Below, one piece after another: positions 19,012 through 27,767 of a stretch of DNA of 64,000 nucleotides. The notes below the pieces were generated by a model. It did no database searches. It was not told where the DNA came from and saw only the letters and a list, made by a program, of their open reading frames with translations. Source of the DNA: Rhodococcus sp. AW25M09 (GTDB lineage: Bacteria; Actinomycetota; Actinomycetes; Mycobacteriales; Mycobacteriaceae); contig NZ_CAPS01000069.1 of the NCBI RefSeq assembly GCF_000333955.1, positions 21,114 through 85,113 on the forward strand, given 5' to 3'. The position numbers and the translations under genes are program-made. Each line of letters opens with the position of its first letter. The first letter of the stretch is position 1.

Positions 19012-20354
19012 CGTGAACCCTTCGAATCTGTGATGTTCTCGGTGGCGACCTCGTGCGCGAGCAGCGCGTCGACGAGATCGGGCGCGTGGCCGAGGTACGC
19101 GGCTGGATCCAGTAGCTCGCGCACTCTCGACGGCGAGAGGAATTCGGTGATGGCGGGATCGCTGTCCAAGGGTGCGCCCAGCGCGCATCGAGCAGTCACG
19201 ATCTCGCGGGCCCGCTCGGTGTGCGGTGCCAGAGCCGTGGTGACGCGTTCGGCCAGCAGCGCCCCACCCGTCGCGTCGAGATTGCGGGCCATGTTCTCCG
19301 GATGGACGTGCAATCCGTCGAGGCTTGCGGCGATGCGGTGTGCCGCCCCGCCGGTGAGGCGCAGCAGATCGGTGATCGTCTCCCACTCGGTGTGCCAGGC
19401 TCCGGCAGCGCGCTGGTGTTCGTGATCCATGTTCGACAGAACCGTCGACACTGCCCCGGGGACGCGGCGAGTCGCCGCGCGGGCCGTGATGGCAGCAACG
19501 GGATTGCGCTTGTGGGGCATCGCCGATGATCCCCCCGGCGCATCCTCGGACACCTCGCCCAGTTCGGTAGCGGCCATCGACACGATGTCCCCGGCGATCT
19601 TCCCGATCGAGCCGGCGGCCGTACCCAAGGCGCATGCGAGGTCAGCGACTACTGCGCGATCGGTGTGCCAGGGCGCTACCTGCGGAGCCAGGTCCAATTC
19701 GGCAGCGAGCGTGGCGGCGATGGCCGGCCCGTGCGGATGAACCGCAGCGAGAGTGCCTGCGGCTCCGCCGTATTGCACGAGACATGCTCGTCGAACCGCA
19801 GTCAGACGCGTGCGCGCACCGTACAGACCCGATGCCCAGTTCGCGGCAACGAGCCCGAACGTGGTGGGCAACGCCTGTTGGCCCAGAGTGCGGGCCGCCA
19901 TGGGTGTGCTGCGATGCGTCTGCGCGAGCTCGCGTGCAGCGCGGCAGGCGTCGTCGAGCAAGGACTCGATCGCGGTGAGCGCTTCTCGCGAGACGAGCAT
20001 CAGCGCAGTGTCCATGATGTCCTGGCTGGTGGCACCGGGATGCACGGCGCTGGCCGGCACTGCGGACGGGGACACCGCCTGGCGAAGTAGCTGCACCAAA
20101 GGTATTACCGGGTTTCCTCCGGCAGCCGCGTCGAGTCCGAGCCGTGCGATGTCCAGTGTCGACCCGAGTTCCGCTGCGGCAGCGGTGACAATGGCCGCGT
20201 GATCGAGGTCCACGAGCCCGGCCGCGGCGGCGGCTCGCGAGAGTGCCGCTTCGACGTCGAGCATCGCAGTGACCCAGGCACGGTCGCCGACGATCGGTGC
20301 GATGACATCGCTACCGAACGTCGGGTCGAACAGTGCACCTCGCTCGGATGCCAT
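19008..20354 (-). CDS. pcaB: 3-carboxy-cis,cis-muconate cycloisomerase
   Basis: A 448-residue member of the fumarase/aspartase superfamily that lactonises beta-carboxymuconate, the product of PcaHG. The superfamily signature GGSSAMPHKRNPV is present near residue 280, and the conserved HPGATSQDIMDTALM near residue 107 is typical of cycloisomerases. ATG 20354 has AAGGAGG five bases upstream, which decides against an in-frame ATG nine codons earlier. It lies 23 bp after pcaG in the operon. Confidence 0.94.
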   Translation of the reverse strand: MASERGALFDPTFGSDVIAPIVGDRAWVTAMLDVEAALSRAAAAAGLVDLDHAAIVTAAAAELGSTLDIARLGLDAAAGGNPVIPLVQLLRQAVSPSAVPASAVHPGATSQDIMDTALMLVSREALTAIESLLDDACRAARELAQTHRSTPMAARTLGQQALPTTFGLVAANWASGLYGARTRLTAVRRACLVQYGGAAGTLAAVHPHGPAIAATLAAELDLAPQVAPWHTDRAVVADLACALGTAAGSIGKIAGDIVSMAATELGEVSEDAPGGSSAMPHKRNPVAAITARAATRRVPGAVSTVLSNMDHEHQRAAGAWHTEWETITDLLRLTGGAAHRIAASLDGLHVHPENMARNLDATGGALLAERVTTALAPHTERAREIVTARCALGAPLDSDPAITEFLSPSRVRELLDPAAYLGHAPDLVDALLAHEVATENITDSKGSR

Positions 20355-20377
20355 CGTCCTCCTTCGCGAATCGTTCT

Positions 20378-21016
20378 TCACAGCGCGAAGAACGGAGTCT
20401 CGTCGCCGTCGGGGTCGGTGTTCTGCACGACGATATCGAGGTGATAGCCGCCGTCGACCGCACGTGCGACGAGTCTGGCACGCTTGTGCTCCGGCAAGGC
20501 GGCCAACACAGGATCGACCTCGTTCGCCTCGATCTCGTCGGGGAAGTACATCCGCGTCACCAGACGCTCGAGCATCCCGCGGGCGAAGATCCCGACGTCG
20601 ATGTGCGGAGCCTCGACGGTGCCGTTCTCGGCGGGTAGTGGACCCGGCTTGATCGTCGTGACGGACATCGTCCCGGTCTCGTCGGCGAACGCGCGCCCGA
20701 ACCCGCGAAAACCCTCGGTACGCGGCGCAACCGCGCCTCGCGGATCGTCGGGGTGATCGAACCGTCCGTCGGCATCTGCCTGCCAGGTCTCGATCATGGC
20801 GTCGGTCACTGGGTTTCGAGATCCGTCGATCAGCGTGAACGTCAGGTCGACGGCTCCCTCGGATCCTGGCGGCACCACGTGCTCACCGTCGGGCCAGAGC
20901 AGGCCGATGTGGACGTACGGGCCCACCGTTTGAGACGGGGTCCGACCGAACGACGCGGTGGTGAAGTCGGCTCCGGTGACCACGGGGTAGCGCGGCGCGA
21001 ACTCTGGTTCAGTCAT
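20378..21016 (-). CDS. pcaG: Protocatechuate 3,4-dioxygenase alpha subunit
   Basis: A 212-residue subunit of the intradiol ring-cleavage enzyme that opens protocatechuate to beta-carboxymuconate. Sequence features: SQTVGPYVHIGLLW near the start and PHIDVGIFARGML in the C-terminal half, homologous to the beta-subunit iron site but without its full set of iron ligands, as expected for the alpha subunit. ATG 21016 overlaps the pcaH end by 8 bases. Confidence 0.94.
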   Translation of the reverse strand: MTEPEFAPRYPVVTGADFTTASFGRTPSQTVGPYVHIGLLWPDGEHVVPPGSEGAVDLTFTLIDGSRNPVTDAMIETWQADADGRFDHPDDPRGAVAPRTEGFRGFGRAFADETGTMSVTTIKPGPLPAENGTVEAPHIDVGIFARGMLERLVTRMYFPDEIEANEVDPVLAALPEHKRARLVARAVDGGYHLDIVVQNTDPDGDETPFFAL

Positions 21017-21725
21017 CGTGGTCGTCTTCCTCGAAGGGGGTGGCACCCCGGCCGCGCAGCACGATGTCGAACCGGAAGCCCAGCGCCCAATTTTCCTGCG
21101 TTGCTTCGTAATCGAACACGCTGATCATTCGAGCACGGGCGTCTTCGGGCACGGCGTTGTAGATCGGGTCCTGGAAGAACATCGGGTCGTCCGGGAAGTA
21201 CATCTGCGTTACCAGCCGTTGGGTGAACGCTTGGCCGAACAGCGAGAAGTGAATGTGAGCGGGGCGCCAGGCATTGTGGTGGTTGCCCCAGGGGTAAGCA
21301 CCGGGCTTGATCGTGGTGAATCGGTAGTGGCCCTGTGCGTCGGTGAGCACTCGGCCGACTCCGTTGAAATGCGGATCGAGCGGTGCCGGCCAGCGGTCAC
21401 CGGAGTGTCGGTACCGTCCGCCCGCGTTGGCCTGCCAGACCTCGACGAGAGTATTGGGGATTGCTTTGCCGTCGCTGTCGAGTACGCGGCCGTGCACGAT
21501 GATCCGCTGACCCTGTGCCTCGCCGCTGTTCGCCAGGGTCAGGTCGGCGTCGGCGGCGGTGATCCGTCCCTCGCCCAGCACCGGGCCGGTGATTTCGGTC
21601 AGTCGCTGGGGGAGCAGGGTCAGCGGCTGCGCCGGGTGTCGGAGCGTGGTGGTGCGGTAGTCGCCGAAGTCTCGCGGGGCATCGGCACCCGGTCGATCCC
21701 GATAGTCGGGCGGGAGATGAAGCAT
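21009..21725 (-). CDS. pcaH: Protocatechuate 3,4-dioxygenase beta subunit
   Basis: A 238-residue subunit carrying the non-haem Fe(III). The iron ligands fit the intradiol pattern: a tyrosine in GGRYRHSGD, a tyrosine in KPGAYPWGNHHNAW, and the two histidines of RPAHIHFSLFG. ATG 21725 has GAGGA ten bases upstream; a longer in-frame start lies in the divergent promoter region. It is first gene of the pcaHGBLRF unit and divergent from pcaIJ. Confidence 0.95.
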   Translation of the reverse strand: MLHLPPDYRDRPGADAPRDFGDYRTTTLRHPAQPLTLLPQRLTEITGPVLGEGRITAADADLTLANSGEAQGQRIIVHGRVLDSDGKAIPNTLVEVWQANAGGRYRHSGDRWPAPLDPHFNGVGRVLTDAQGHYRFTTIKPGAYPWGNHHNAWRPAHIHFSLFGQAFTQRLVTQMYFPDDPMFFQDPIYNAVPEDARARMISVFDYEATQENWALGFRFDIVLRGRGATPFEEDDHDD

Positions 21726-21811
21726 CGAGGGGTCCTCACGATCCGTGGCGTGGTCGGGATGACGACATCTCGACGTCGGCTGAGATGTGCGCATTGCGGA
21801 CGGTGCGCCGC

Positions 21812-21902
21812 TATGCGAACAACACTAGGTCGAGATGGGTCGACGGCGCAAGAGCGACCGTAGCAAATGTTCGCATGGTGGCTATGTGTTCACATATCGC
21901 AC
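21812..21902. promoter_or_regulatory. Divergent pcaH/pcaI control region with three PcaR-like half-sites
   Basis: Three similar 10-mers are visible: TATGCGAACA (21812-21821, inverted), TGTTCGCATG (21868-21877) and TGTTCACATA (21887-21896). The last two are direct repeats starting 19 bp apart, and the third is also part of the palindrome TATGTG-TT-CACATA. IclR-type PcaU/PcaR regulators are known to bind 10-bp repeats of this kind. The stretch GTTCACATATCGCAC (21888-21902) resembles the Pseudomonas PcaR site GTTCGATAATCGCAC as I remember it. The position 23-113 bp upstream of pcaI and 87-177 bp upstream of pcaH fits control of both units. Confidence 0.6.
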
Positions 21903-21924
21903 GAAGTCGGGTAGCGTCGCTCTC

Positions 21925-22674
21925 ATGTTGGACAAAGTCGTGGCGAGCGCCACCGAAGCCGTAGCGGACGTCCCGGACGGATCCTCGATCGCCGTCGGGG
22001 GATTCGGTTTGGTCGGAGTGCCGGAGATCCTGATCGACGCGGTGCTCGCGCAAGGAGCCACCGATCTCGAAACCATCAGCAACAACTGTGGAACCGATGG
22101 ATTCGGTCTGGGAGTTCTGCTGACGCAGCACCGGATTCGCAGAACGATCAGCTCCTACGTGGGTTCGAACAAGGAATTCGCGAGGCAGTATCTCTCCGGA
22201 GAACTCGAAGTCGAACTGACTCCGCAGGGCACTCTCGCCGAGCGACTTCGAGCGGGGGGTGCCGGCATTCCTGCCTTCTTCACACCCGCGGGAGTCGGGA
22301 CACAGGTTGCGGATGGGGGACTTCCGTTGCGATACGACGGCAGCGGCGGCATTGCTCTGGTCAGCCCGCCGAAGGAGACCCGCGAATTCGACGGCGTCAC
22401 CTACGTGCTCGAGCGCGGCATCGTTGCCGATTACGCGCTGGTGCACGCCTGGAAGGGCGACCGACACGGAAACCTGGTGTTCCACGCCAGCGCGAGAAAC
22501 TTCAATCCGCCTGCGGCAGAGTCGGGGCGCATCACGATCGCTCAGGTCGAGCACTTGGTCGAACCCGGCGAGATCGGTCCGGACGAGGTGCACACGCCGG
22601 GCATTCACGTGCAGCGGGTGGTCCACGTCGGCCCGGTCGAGGTCGGCATCGAGCAGAGGACGGTACGAGCATGA
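21925..22674 (+). CDS. pcaI: 3-oxoadipate CoA-transferase subunit A
   Basis: A 249-residue alpha subunit of the CoA-transferase that moves CoA from succinyl-CoA to beta-ketoadipate. Family I signature [22 protein letters not shown] (positions 28 onward) and the conserved [12 protein letters not shown] and [20 protein letters not shown] stretches are present. ATG 21925 follows the operator region closely. Its stop overlaps the pcaJ start by 4 bases, so the two subunits are coupled. Confidence 0.93.
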   Translation: MLDKVVASATEAVADVPDGSSIAVGGFGLVGVPEILIDAVLAQGATDLETISNNCGTDGFGLGVLLTQHRIRRTISSYVGSNKEFARQYLSGELEVELTPQGTLAERLRAGGAGIPAFFTPAGVGTQVADGGLPLRYDGSGGIALVSPPKETREFDGVTYVLERGIVADYALVHAWKGDRHGNLVFHASARNFNPPAAESGRITIAQVEHLVEPGEIGPDEVHTPGIHVQRVVHVGPVEVGIEQRTVRA

Positions 22675-23318
22675 GCGAGAAGATGACCCGCGAACAGATG
22701 GCTGCTCGGGTGGCACAGGAACTCGGCGACGGACAGTACGTGAACCTCGGCATCGGTATGCCGACGCTCGTGCCCAACTACATCCCCACCGACATTTCGG
22801 TGATCCTGCATTCGGAGAACGGAGTGCTCGGAGTCGGCCCGTATCCCACCGAGGACGAACTCGACGCCGAGATCATCAATGCGGGCAAGGAAACCATCAC
22901 GGTGCTTCCCGGTGCCTCCTACTTCGACTCCGCGCAATCGTTCGGAATGATCCGTGGCGGCCAGGTCGATATCGCGGTGTTGGGCGCGATGCAGGTCAGC
23001 GCTACCGGTGATCTGGCCAACTGGATGATCCCCGGGCACATGGTCAAGGGCATGGGCGGCGCAATGGATCTCGTGCACGGAGCGCAGCGGGTGATCGTGA
23101 TGATGGAGCACGTCTCGCGTAAGGGTGAGCCGAAAATTCTCCAGCAGTGCACGCTGCCACTGACCGGTAAGGGCTGTGTGCACAGGATCGTCTCCGACAT
23201 GGCCGTGATCGACGTCACCGACAACGGCCTGCGCCTCGTCGAGACCGCACCGGGTGTGTCCGTCGACGACGTCGTGAACGCGACTGCAGCCGAGCTACTG
23301 ATCGACGCCATCGTCTGA
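22671..23318 (+). CDS. pcaJ: 3-oxoadipate CoA-transferase subunit B
   Basis: A 215-residue beta subunit. The catalytic glutamate is in [10 protein letters not shown] near residue 50, in the family I context [31 protein letters not shown] and [19 protein letters not shown] are conserved. Its 3' end overlaps the fdhD end on the other strand by 24 bp, leaving no room for an intergenic terminator. Confidence 0.93.
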   Translation: MSEKMTREQMAARVAQELGDGQYVNLGIGMPTLVPNYIPTDISVILHSENGVLGVGPYPTEDELDAEIINAGKETITVLPGASYFDSAQSFGMIRGGQVDIAVLGAMQVSATGDLANWMIPGHMVKGMGGAMDLVHGAQRVIVMMEHVSRKGEPKILQQCTLPLTGKGCVHRIVSDMAVIDVTDNGLRLVETAPGVSVDDVVNATAAELLIDAIV

Positions 23319-24140
23319 TACTTCGACGCGGTCGGTTCGCGAGTAGATGTTCATCGACCGACCGCGAAGAAAGCCGATGACCGTCAGGCCCGATTCGGCT
23401 GCGAGGTCGACTGCGAGCGAGGACGGGGCCGACACCGCCGCGAGAATCGGAATCCCCGCCATCACGGCTTTCTGGGCCAACTCGAACGAGGCGCGGCCGC
23501 TGACCATCAGCACCGAGCCGCGAGCCGGAATCCGATCGTTGGTCACCGCCCAACCGACGACCTTGTCGACGGCGTTGTGGCGTCCGACATCCTCGCGCAG
23601 AACCAACATCTCGCCCTCGGCCGTGAACAGAGCGGCGGCGTGCAGGCCGCCGGTCGCATCGAACACCTTCTGCGCCGCGCGCAGCGTATCGGGTAGCCCG
23701 AAGAGAATCTCCGACGTGACGACGACGGCGTCTGACGCGGGGGAATGCTTGGTGCGCAGTCGAATCGCGTCCAAGGATCCCTTGCCGCACACCCCGCACG
23801 ACGACGTGGTGTAGAAATTCCGTTCGACGCCCGTCTCCGGGGGAGCGACGCCGTCGGCCAGCGTGACATCGAGAACGTTGTAGGTGTTCGCGCCCTCGTC
23901 GTCGACCCCGTCACAGTATCGAGCGGCAGCGATGTCGGCACCCGAGGCGATCACGCCTTCGGTGAGCAGGAAGCCGTGCGCGAGCTCGACGTCGTGGCCC
24001 GGAGTTCGCATGGTGACGGCCAATGCCTTGCCGTCTACCCGCAACTCGAGCGGCTCTTCCACCACCAGGGTGTCCGGGCGTTCGACGCGGTGTTCGCCCC
24101 GCAACCGAACCACTGGTCTGCGAGCAGTGATGCGGCCCAT
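23295..24140 (-). CDS. fdhD: Formate dehydrogenase accessory sulfurtransferase
   Basis: A 281-residue protein that passes sulfur from a cysteine desulfurase to the molybdenum cofactor of formate dehydrogenase. The redox cysteine pair is in [13 protein letters not shown] near residue 117. Other FdhD hallmarks are [30 protein letters not shown] and the C-terminal [12 protein letters not shown]. No formate dehydrogenase or molybdenum cofactor gene lies in this window, so its client is elsewhere. Confidence 0.94.
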   Translation of the reverse strand: MGRITARRPVVRLRGEHRVERPDTLVVEEPLELRVDGKALAVTMRTPGHDVELAHGFLLTEGVIASGADIAAARYCDGVDDEGANTYNVLDVTLADGVAPPETGVERNFYTTSSCGVCGKGSLDAIRLRTKHSPASDAVVVTSEILFGLPDTLRAAQKVFDATGGLHAAALFTAEGEMLVLREDVGRHNAVDKVVGWAVTNDRIPARGSVLMVSGRASFELAQKAVMAGIPILAAVSAPSSLAVDLAAESGLTVIGFLRGRSMNIYSRTDRVEVSDDGVDQ

Positions 24141-24212
24141 CAGTACCGGCTGTCTACGGGACGATCTCGGTAGTTCATTCTTCGATTGTGGACCCCGGTG
24201 TGACCGGTCGGT

Positions 24213-26396
24213 CTACTCGGTAGCCATAGCCGCCGCCAACGAGACCATCCGGGGGTGGTCGACGAGATCCTCGACCAGCACACGCTTGCCGTCCGCGTCC
24301 GCCAACGGGACCTTCCAGTTCTGGTACTGGGTCTCGTCGGTACCCGGCTGGTTCTGGATGCGGTGTTCGCCGACTGCGTCGACGAGAGCCACACCGATCA
24401 GCAGTGACGGACTGCGCTGGACGAGACGGTGCAGGGCTTCGACCGTCTCACGACCGTCTGCATCGGCGGCCAGCAATCCTCGCTCGCGCGCCAGGTCGAG
24501 TACCGCCTCGCGCTGGACTGCGTCGACCTCTTTTTCGGCATCGATGTCACGTTCGAGCAGCCCGAGACGTGACCGCAGTTCGATGTGTTCGCCATCGAGG
24601 TACCCCGCCGTGGGCGGCAGATCGTGCGTGGTCACCGACGTCAGGCAGAGGCTGCGGTAGTCCTCGGGCGGAATCGGCCCCGACTTGTCGGCCTCGAACC
24701 ACAGGATCGAAGTACCGAAGATGCCCCGTTCGGTGAGGTACGCCTGGACCATCGGCTCGAAGACACCGAGATCCTCTCCGACCACCACCGCACCCGCACG
24801 CTCGGCTTCGAGGGCCAGGATGCCGATCAGTGCCTCGTGGTCGTACTCGACATACGTTCCGCTACCGGCGTTTTCGGCCTGCTGCGGAATCCACCACAGA
24901 CGGAACAGGCCCAGGATGTGGTCGACTCGGATACCGCCGGCATGGCGAAGGATCGTGCGCAGCATGTCGCGGTACGGGATGTATGCCATCTCCCGGAGGC
25001 GATCGGGATCCCAGGGTGGCTGATTCCAGTTCTGGCCCTGTTGATTGAAATTGTCCGGCGGGGCACCCACCGTGACCCCCGAGGTCAGCACGTCACCGAG
25101 CGCCCAGGCGTCGGCTCCGCCCCGGGCCACACCCACAGCGAGATCGTGCATGATGCCGATGTCCATCCCCGCATCGAGCGCAGCGCGTTGCGCGGTGGCC
25201 AGCTGCTCGTCGCAGATCCACTGCAGCCACATGTGGAAATCGATGCGCTCGGCCAGCTTGGTGCGTTGTTCGAGGACGAAGTCGGTTCTCGGATGCGCCG
25301 CTCGATCGGTCCACGCCGCATCGTGCGGACCGAACTTCTCCGCCAGGGCGCTCCAGACGGCGAAATCGCGCAGGCCGGACCCCTCGCGCTCGATGAACGC
25401 GCGGTACGACGATTCACGGGCCGGGCTACGTTCTACCTTGTGAACGCGTTCGAGAGCACGAAGTTTCGCCTCGAACGTCCGGTCGCGATCGAGTTTCTTG
25501 GTTCGCTTGTTCGCCTTCTCGAACCGGTTCGCCGCGCGGAGGACCTTGTCGAACTGTTTCTGCGAGAGCAGCGCGGTCTCACGGATGTTCTCCACTCGGA
25601 TGTAGAGCGAATTGAAGAATCGGCGAGTGGTCGGCAGGTACGGCGACGCCTCCACCGGGGTGGTGGGTCGGTCGGCGTGCAGTGGATTGACCAGTAGGTA
25701 GTCGAATCCGTGCTTTCGACCGGCGATGTCGGCCATGTCCTCGAGGTCACCGAGATCGCCGATGCCCCACGATCGCTTCGACCGCACCGAGTACAGCTGC
25801 GTGAGCAGTCCGGTTCGCTGTCGATCTGCCAGTTCTGCATTGGGCGTCAACGACTTCGGCGTGACCACCACGGTTGCGTCCGACGTACGGATCGTGTCGT
25901 CCTCGCTGATCGTCGTCGCGGTCAGACTGTGCCACCCGAGCGGGGCGTCCGCGGGAACGACGAACGTGGCGCGGCCGATCAGGTGGCCGTCGACCTCACG
26001 CGGATCGAACCAGACGTCGGCTTGGGTCACGTCGATGGGCTCGCCGTCCTCGGAGACCATCGACACCTCCACTGGATTGCCGTGCGGCACATGCACCCAC
26101 ACCAGCGCCTCGGTACCCTGCGTGGCGACCACCACCGGGGGGAGGAGACGCCGCCACGGGGCGTCGTCGATATCGGCCAGCGCTCGCTCGACGTCCTCGG
26201 ACGACTCGGTTGCGTAGCCCCGCGCGGCGAGCACCTGCTGCAATGTGTCGTCGCTCACCTCGTGTTCGGAGTCGTCCCAACCTCGATACGAGGTCGAAGT
26301 ACCGAGTCGCCGGGCGAGCGAGCGAAGTGCGTGCGAGTAGTCCGCATCCGAGTGATCCACAGCGTCGATCGTGCCAGTTCGCCGCCCCCGCGTCAT
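24213..26396 (-). CDS. malQ: 4-alpha-glucanotransferase (amylomaltase)
   Basis: A 727-residue GH77 enzyme that transfers maltosyl units between glucans. It has the N-terminal extension of actinobacterial MalQ, then the catalytic barrel. Visible catalytic motifs: GGIRVDHILGLFRLWW with the Asp nucleophile near residue 490, VVGEDLGVFEP with the acid/base Glu near 540, and VTTHDLPPTAGY with the third Asp near 590. ATG 26396 is given; a GTG at 26360 is possible and neither has a good ribosome binding site. It is divergent from the anti-sigma gene. Confidence 0.93.
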   Translation of the reverse strand: MTRGRRTGTIDAVDHSDADYSHALRSLARRLGTSTSYRGWDDSEHEVSDDTLQQVLAARGYATESSEDVERALADIDDAPWRRLLPPVVVATQGTEALVWVHVPHGNPVEVSMVSEDGEPIDVTQADVWFDPREVDGHLIGRATFVVPADAPLGWHSLTATTISEDDTIRTSDATVVVTPKSLTPNAELADRQRTGLLTQLYSVRSKRSWGIGDLGDLEDMADIAGRKHGFDYLLVNPLHADRPTTPVEASPYLPTTRRFFNSLYIRVENIRETALLSQKQFDKVLRAANRFEKANKRTKKLDRDRTFEAKLRALERVHKVERSPARESSYRAFIEREGSGLRDFAVWSALAEKFGPHDAAWTDRAAHPRTDFVLEQRTKLAERIDFHMWLQWICDEQLATAQRAALDAGMDIGIMHDLAVGVARGGADAWALGDVLTSGVTVGAPPDNFNQQGQNWNQPPWDPDRLREMAYIPYRDMLRTILRHAGGIRVDHILGLFRLWWIPQQAENAGSGTYVEYDHEALIGILALEAERAGAVVVGEDLGVFEPMVQAYLTERGIFGTSILWFEADKSGPIPPEDYRSLCLTSVTTHDLPPTAGYLDGEHIELRSRLGLLERDIDAEKEVDAVQREAVLDLARERGLLAADADGRETVEALHRLVQRSPSLLIGVALVDAVGEHRIQNQPGTDETQYQNWKVPLADADGKRVLVEDLVDHPRMVSLAAAMATE

Positions 26397-26454
26397 CCGG
26401 GCGTGCGGACGTTCATCGACCGTTCCTCTTTCTGGCTCCGCTCCCGAGCTGCCA

Positions 26455-26480
26455 GGATTGAAACGTGACTCGCTGGGTAG
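26455..26480 (+). promoter_or_regulatory. SigF-type promoter before the anti-sigma/sigma pair
   Basis: GGATT (26455-26459), a 15-bp spacer, then GGGTAG (26475-26480). This is close to the SigF consensus of Actinobacteria as I know it, GGTTT-N15-17-GGGTA. It lies about 45 bp upstream of the anti-sigma start, so the operon could be autoregulated by its own sigma factor, as in mycobacterial usfX-sigF. Confidence 0.55.
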
Positions 26481-26530
26481 TCTGGGTCGGCAAACGGTAA
26501 ACCACTGCGTGGCGACGATGGGAAGTGCGG

Positions 26531-26962
26531 ATGGCTGGGGTCAGCAAGATCGAAGAACTGGAGCGAGGTTCCGGTGCCCCGGTCGAGCTGAGGGTGCGCG
26601 CCGAGGCCGACCAACTACCTGTGGTTCGTGCCGTTGCGGAAACTCTCGTCGTCCTCAGTGACTTCACACTCGACGACATCGCCGATGTGAAGCTGGTCGT
26701 CGACGAAGTGTGTTCGCAATTGATCAAGGGTTCGGTTGCCGACGCCGAGCTGTCGTGCACGTTCGCAGTGGGCGAGTCCGGAATCCGCATAGTCGTCACG
26801 TCCGTGATGTCTGCCGAGTCCGTGCCCAAGAAGGACAGCTTCGGCTGGCACGTGTTGCAAACGCTGACCGACACCATAGAGTTGCGCGCCGAGGACGCCG
26901 TCGAAGGCGATGCCGGTCGCACCGTCGCGATCGACGTGATCAAGCGGAGGAGCAAGGTCTAG
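26531..26962 (+). CDS. RsbW/UsfX-like anti-sigma factor
   Basis: A 143-residue GHKL-type ATPase-fold protein. FTLDDIADVKLVVDEVCSQLI contains the N-box (VDEVCS, with E and a Ser/Cys in place of Asn). The G-box region is DSFGWHVLQTLTDTIEL. Such proteins bind and silence a SigB/SigF-type sigma factor, and are relieved by a phosphorylation-controlled anti-anti-sigma factor; no such partner is encoded here. ATG 26531 is used, with GTG 26525 possible. Its stop shares one base with the sigma start. Confidence 0.82.
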   Translation: MAGVSKIEELERGSGAPVELRVRAEADQLPVVRAVAETLVVLSDFTLDDIADVKLVVDEVCSQLIKGSVADAELSCTFAVGESGIRIVVTSVMSAESVPKKDSFGWHVLQTLTDTIELRAEDAVEGDAGRTVAIDVIKRRSKV

Positions 26963-27744
26963 TGCCGGTGCACGAACGAAGCACACGGCGAGAGTCCGAC
27001 GATTACAGCGACGTCGTCGCGATGATTCAGCAGATGCAGGCGCTCGACGAGAATTCAGCGCAGCGTCGAGTATTGCGCGATCGCATCATCACCCGTTGCC
27101 TTCCGCTCGCCGAACACATCGCACGCCGCTTCGGAGGCCGCGGTGAAGCTCACGAGGACCTGCTGCAGGTGTCTCGCCTGGGTTTGGTCAACGCTGTGGA
27201 TCGATTCGACATCGAGCGCGGATCGGACTTCGTCTCGTTCGCGGTGCCCACGATCATGGGCGAAGCGCGCCGATACTTCCGCGACGCGGGATGGTCTGTT
27301 CGGGTGCCGCGGCGCATGAAGGAACTGAACTCGATGATCTCTCAGGCGGTGGGATCGTTGTCGCAGAAGTTGGGTCGCGCTCCGACCGCCACCGAGATCG
27401 CCGCAGAACTCGGAATCGACGTCAAGGAGGCGTCTCAGGCCTTGCTTGCGCGTAGCGCGTATCAGACCGTCTCGGTCGATTCGGTGGTGAGCGAGGATCG
27501 GCTTCCACTGATGGACACCCTGGGTGCCGACGATCCCGAACTGGAGAAGATGGAAAGCTATCTCGCCGTGCGCCCCGCACTCGAGAAGCTGCCCGAGCGT
27601 GAGCGTCGAATAGTGGTTCTTCGATTCTTCGGGTCGATGACTCAGACTCAGATCGCCGAGAAGGTCGGAATCTCGCAGATGCACGTCTCTCGAATCCTGG
27701 CTCGTACCCTCGCCCAACTGCGCGAGGACCTCGGCGAGGACTGA
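26962..27744 (+). CDS. sigF: Sigma-70 family factor, SigF/SigB/SigG type
   Basis: A 260-residue alternative sigma factor. Region 2 is GEAHEDLLQVSRLGLVNAVDRFD and SFAVPTIMGEARRYFRD; region 3 follows RVPRRMKELNSMI; region 4 is KLPERERRIVVLRFFGSMTQTQIAEKVGISQMHVSRILART, a clear helix-turn-helix. Such factors direct general stress or stationary-phase genes. GTG 26962 has GGAGGAG eight bases upstream and overlaps the anti-sigma stop, showing tight coupling of sigma and anti-sigma synthesis. The symbol names the family; orthology to mycobacterial SigF is inferred from the paired arrangement. Confidence 0.85.
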   Translation: MPVHERSTRRESDDYSDVVAMIQQMQALDENSAQRRVLRDRIITRCLPLAEHIARRFGGRGEAHEDLLQVSRLGLVNAVDRFDIERGSDFVSFAVPTIMGEARRYFRDAGWSVRVPRRMKELNSMISQAVGSLSQKLGRAPTATEIAAELGIDVKEASQALLARSAYQTVSVDSVVSEDRLPLMDTLGADDPELEKMESYLAVRPALEKLPERERRIVVLRFFGSMTQTQIAEKVGISQMHVSRILARTLAQLREDLGED

Positions 27745-27767
27745 ACTCGTGAAGCTAGGCTCGGACG

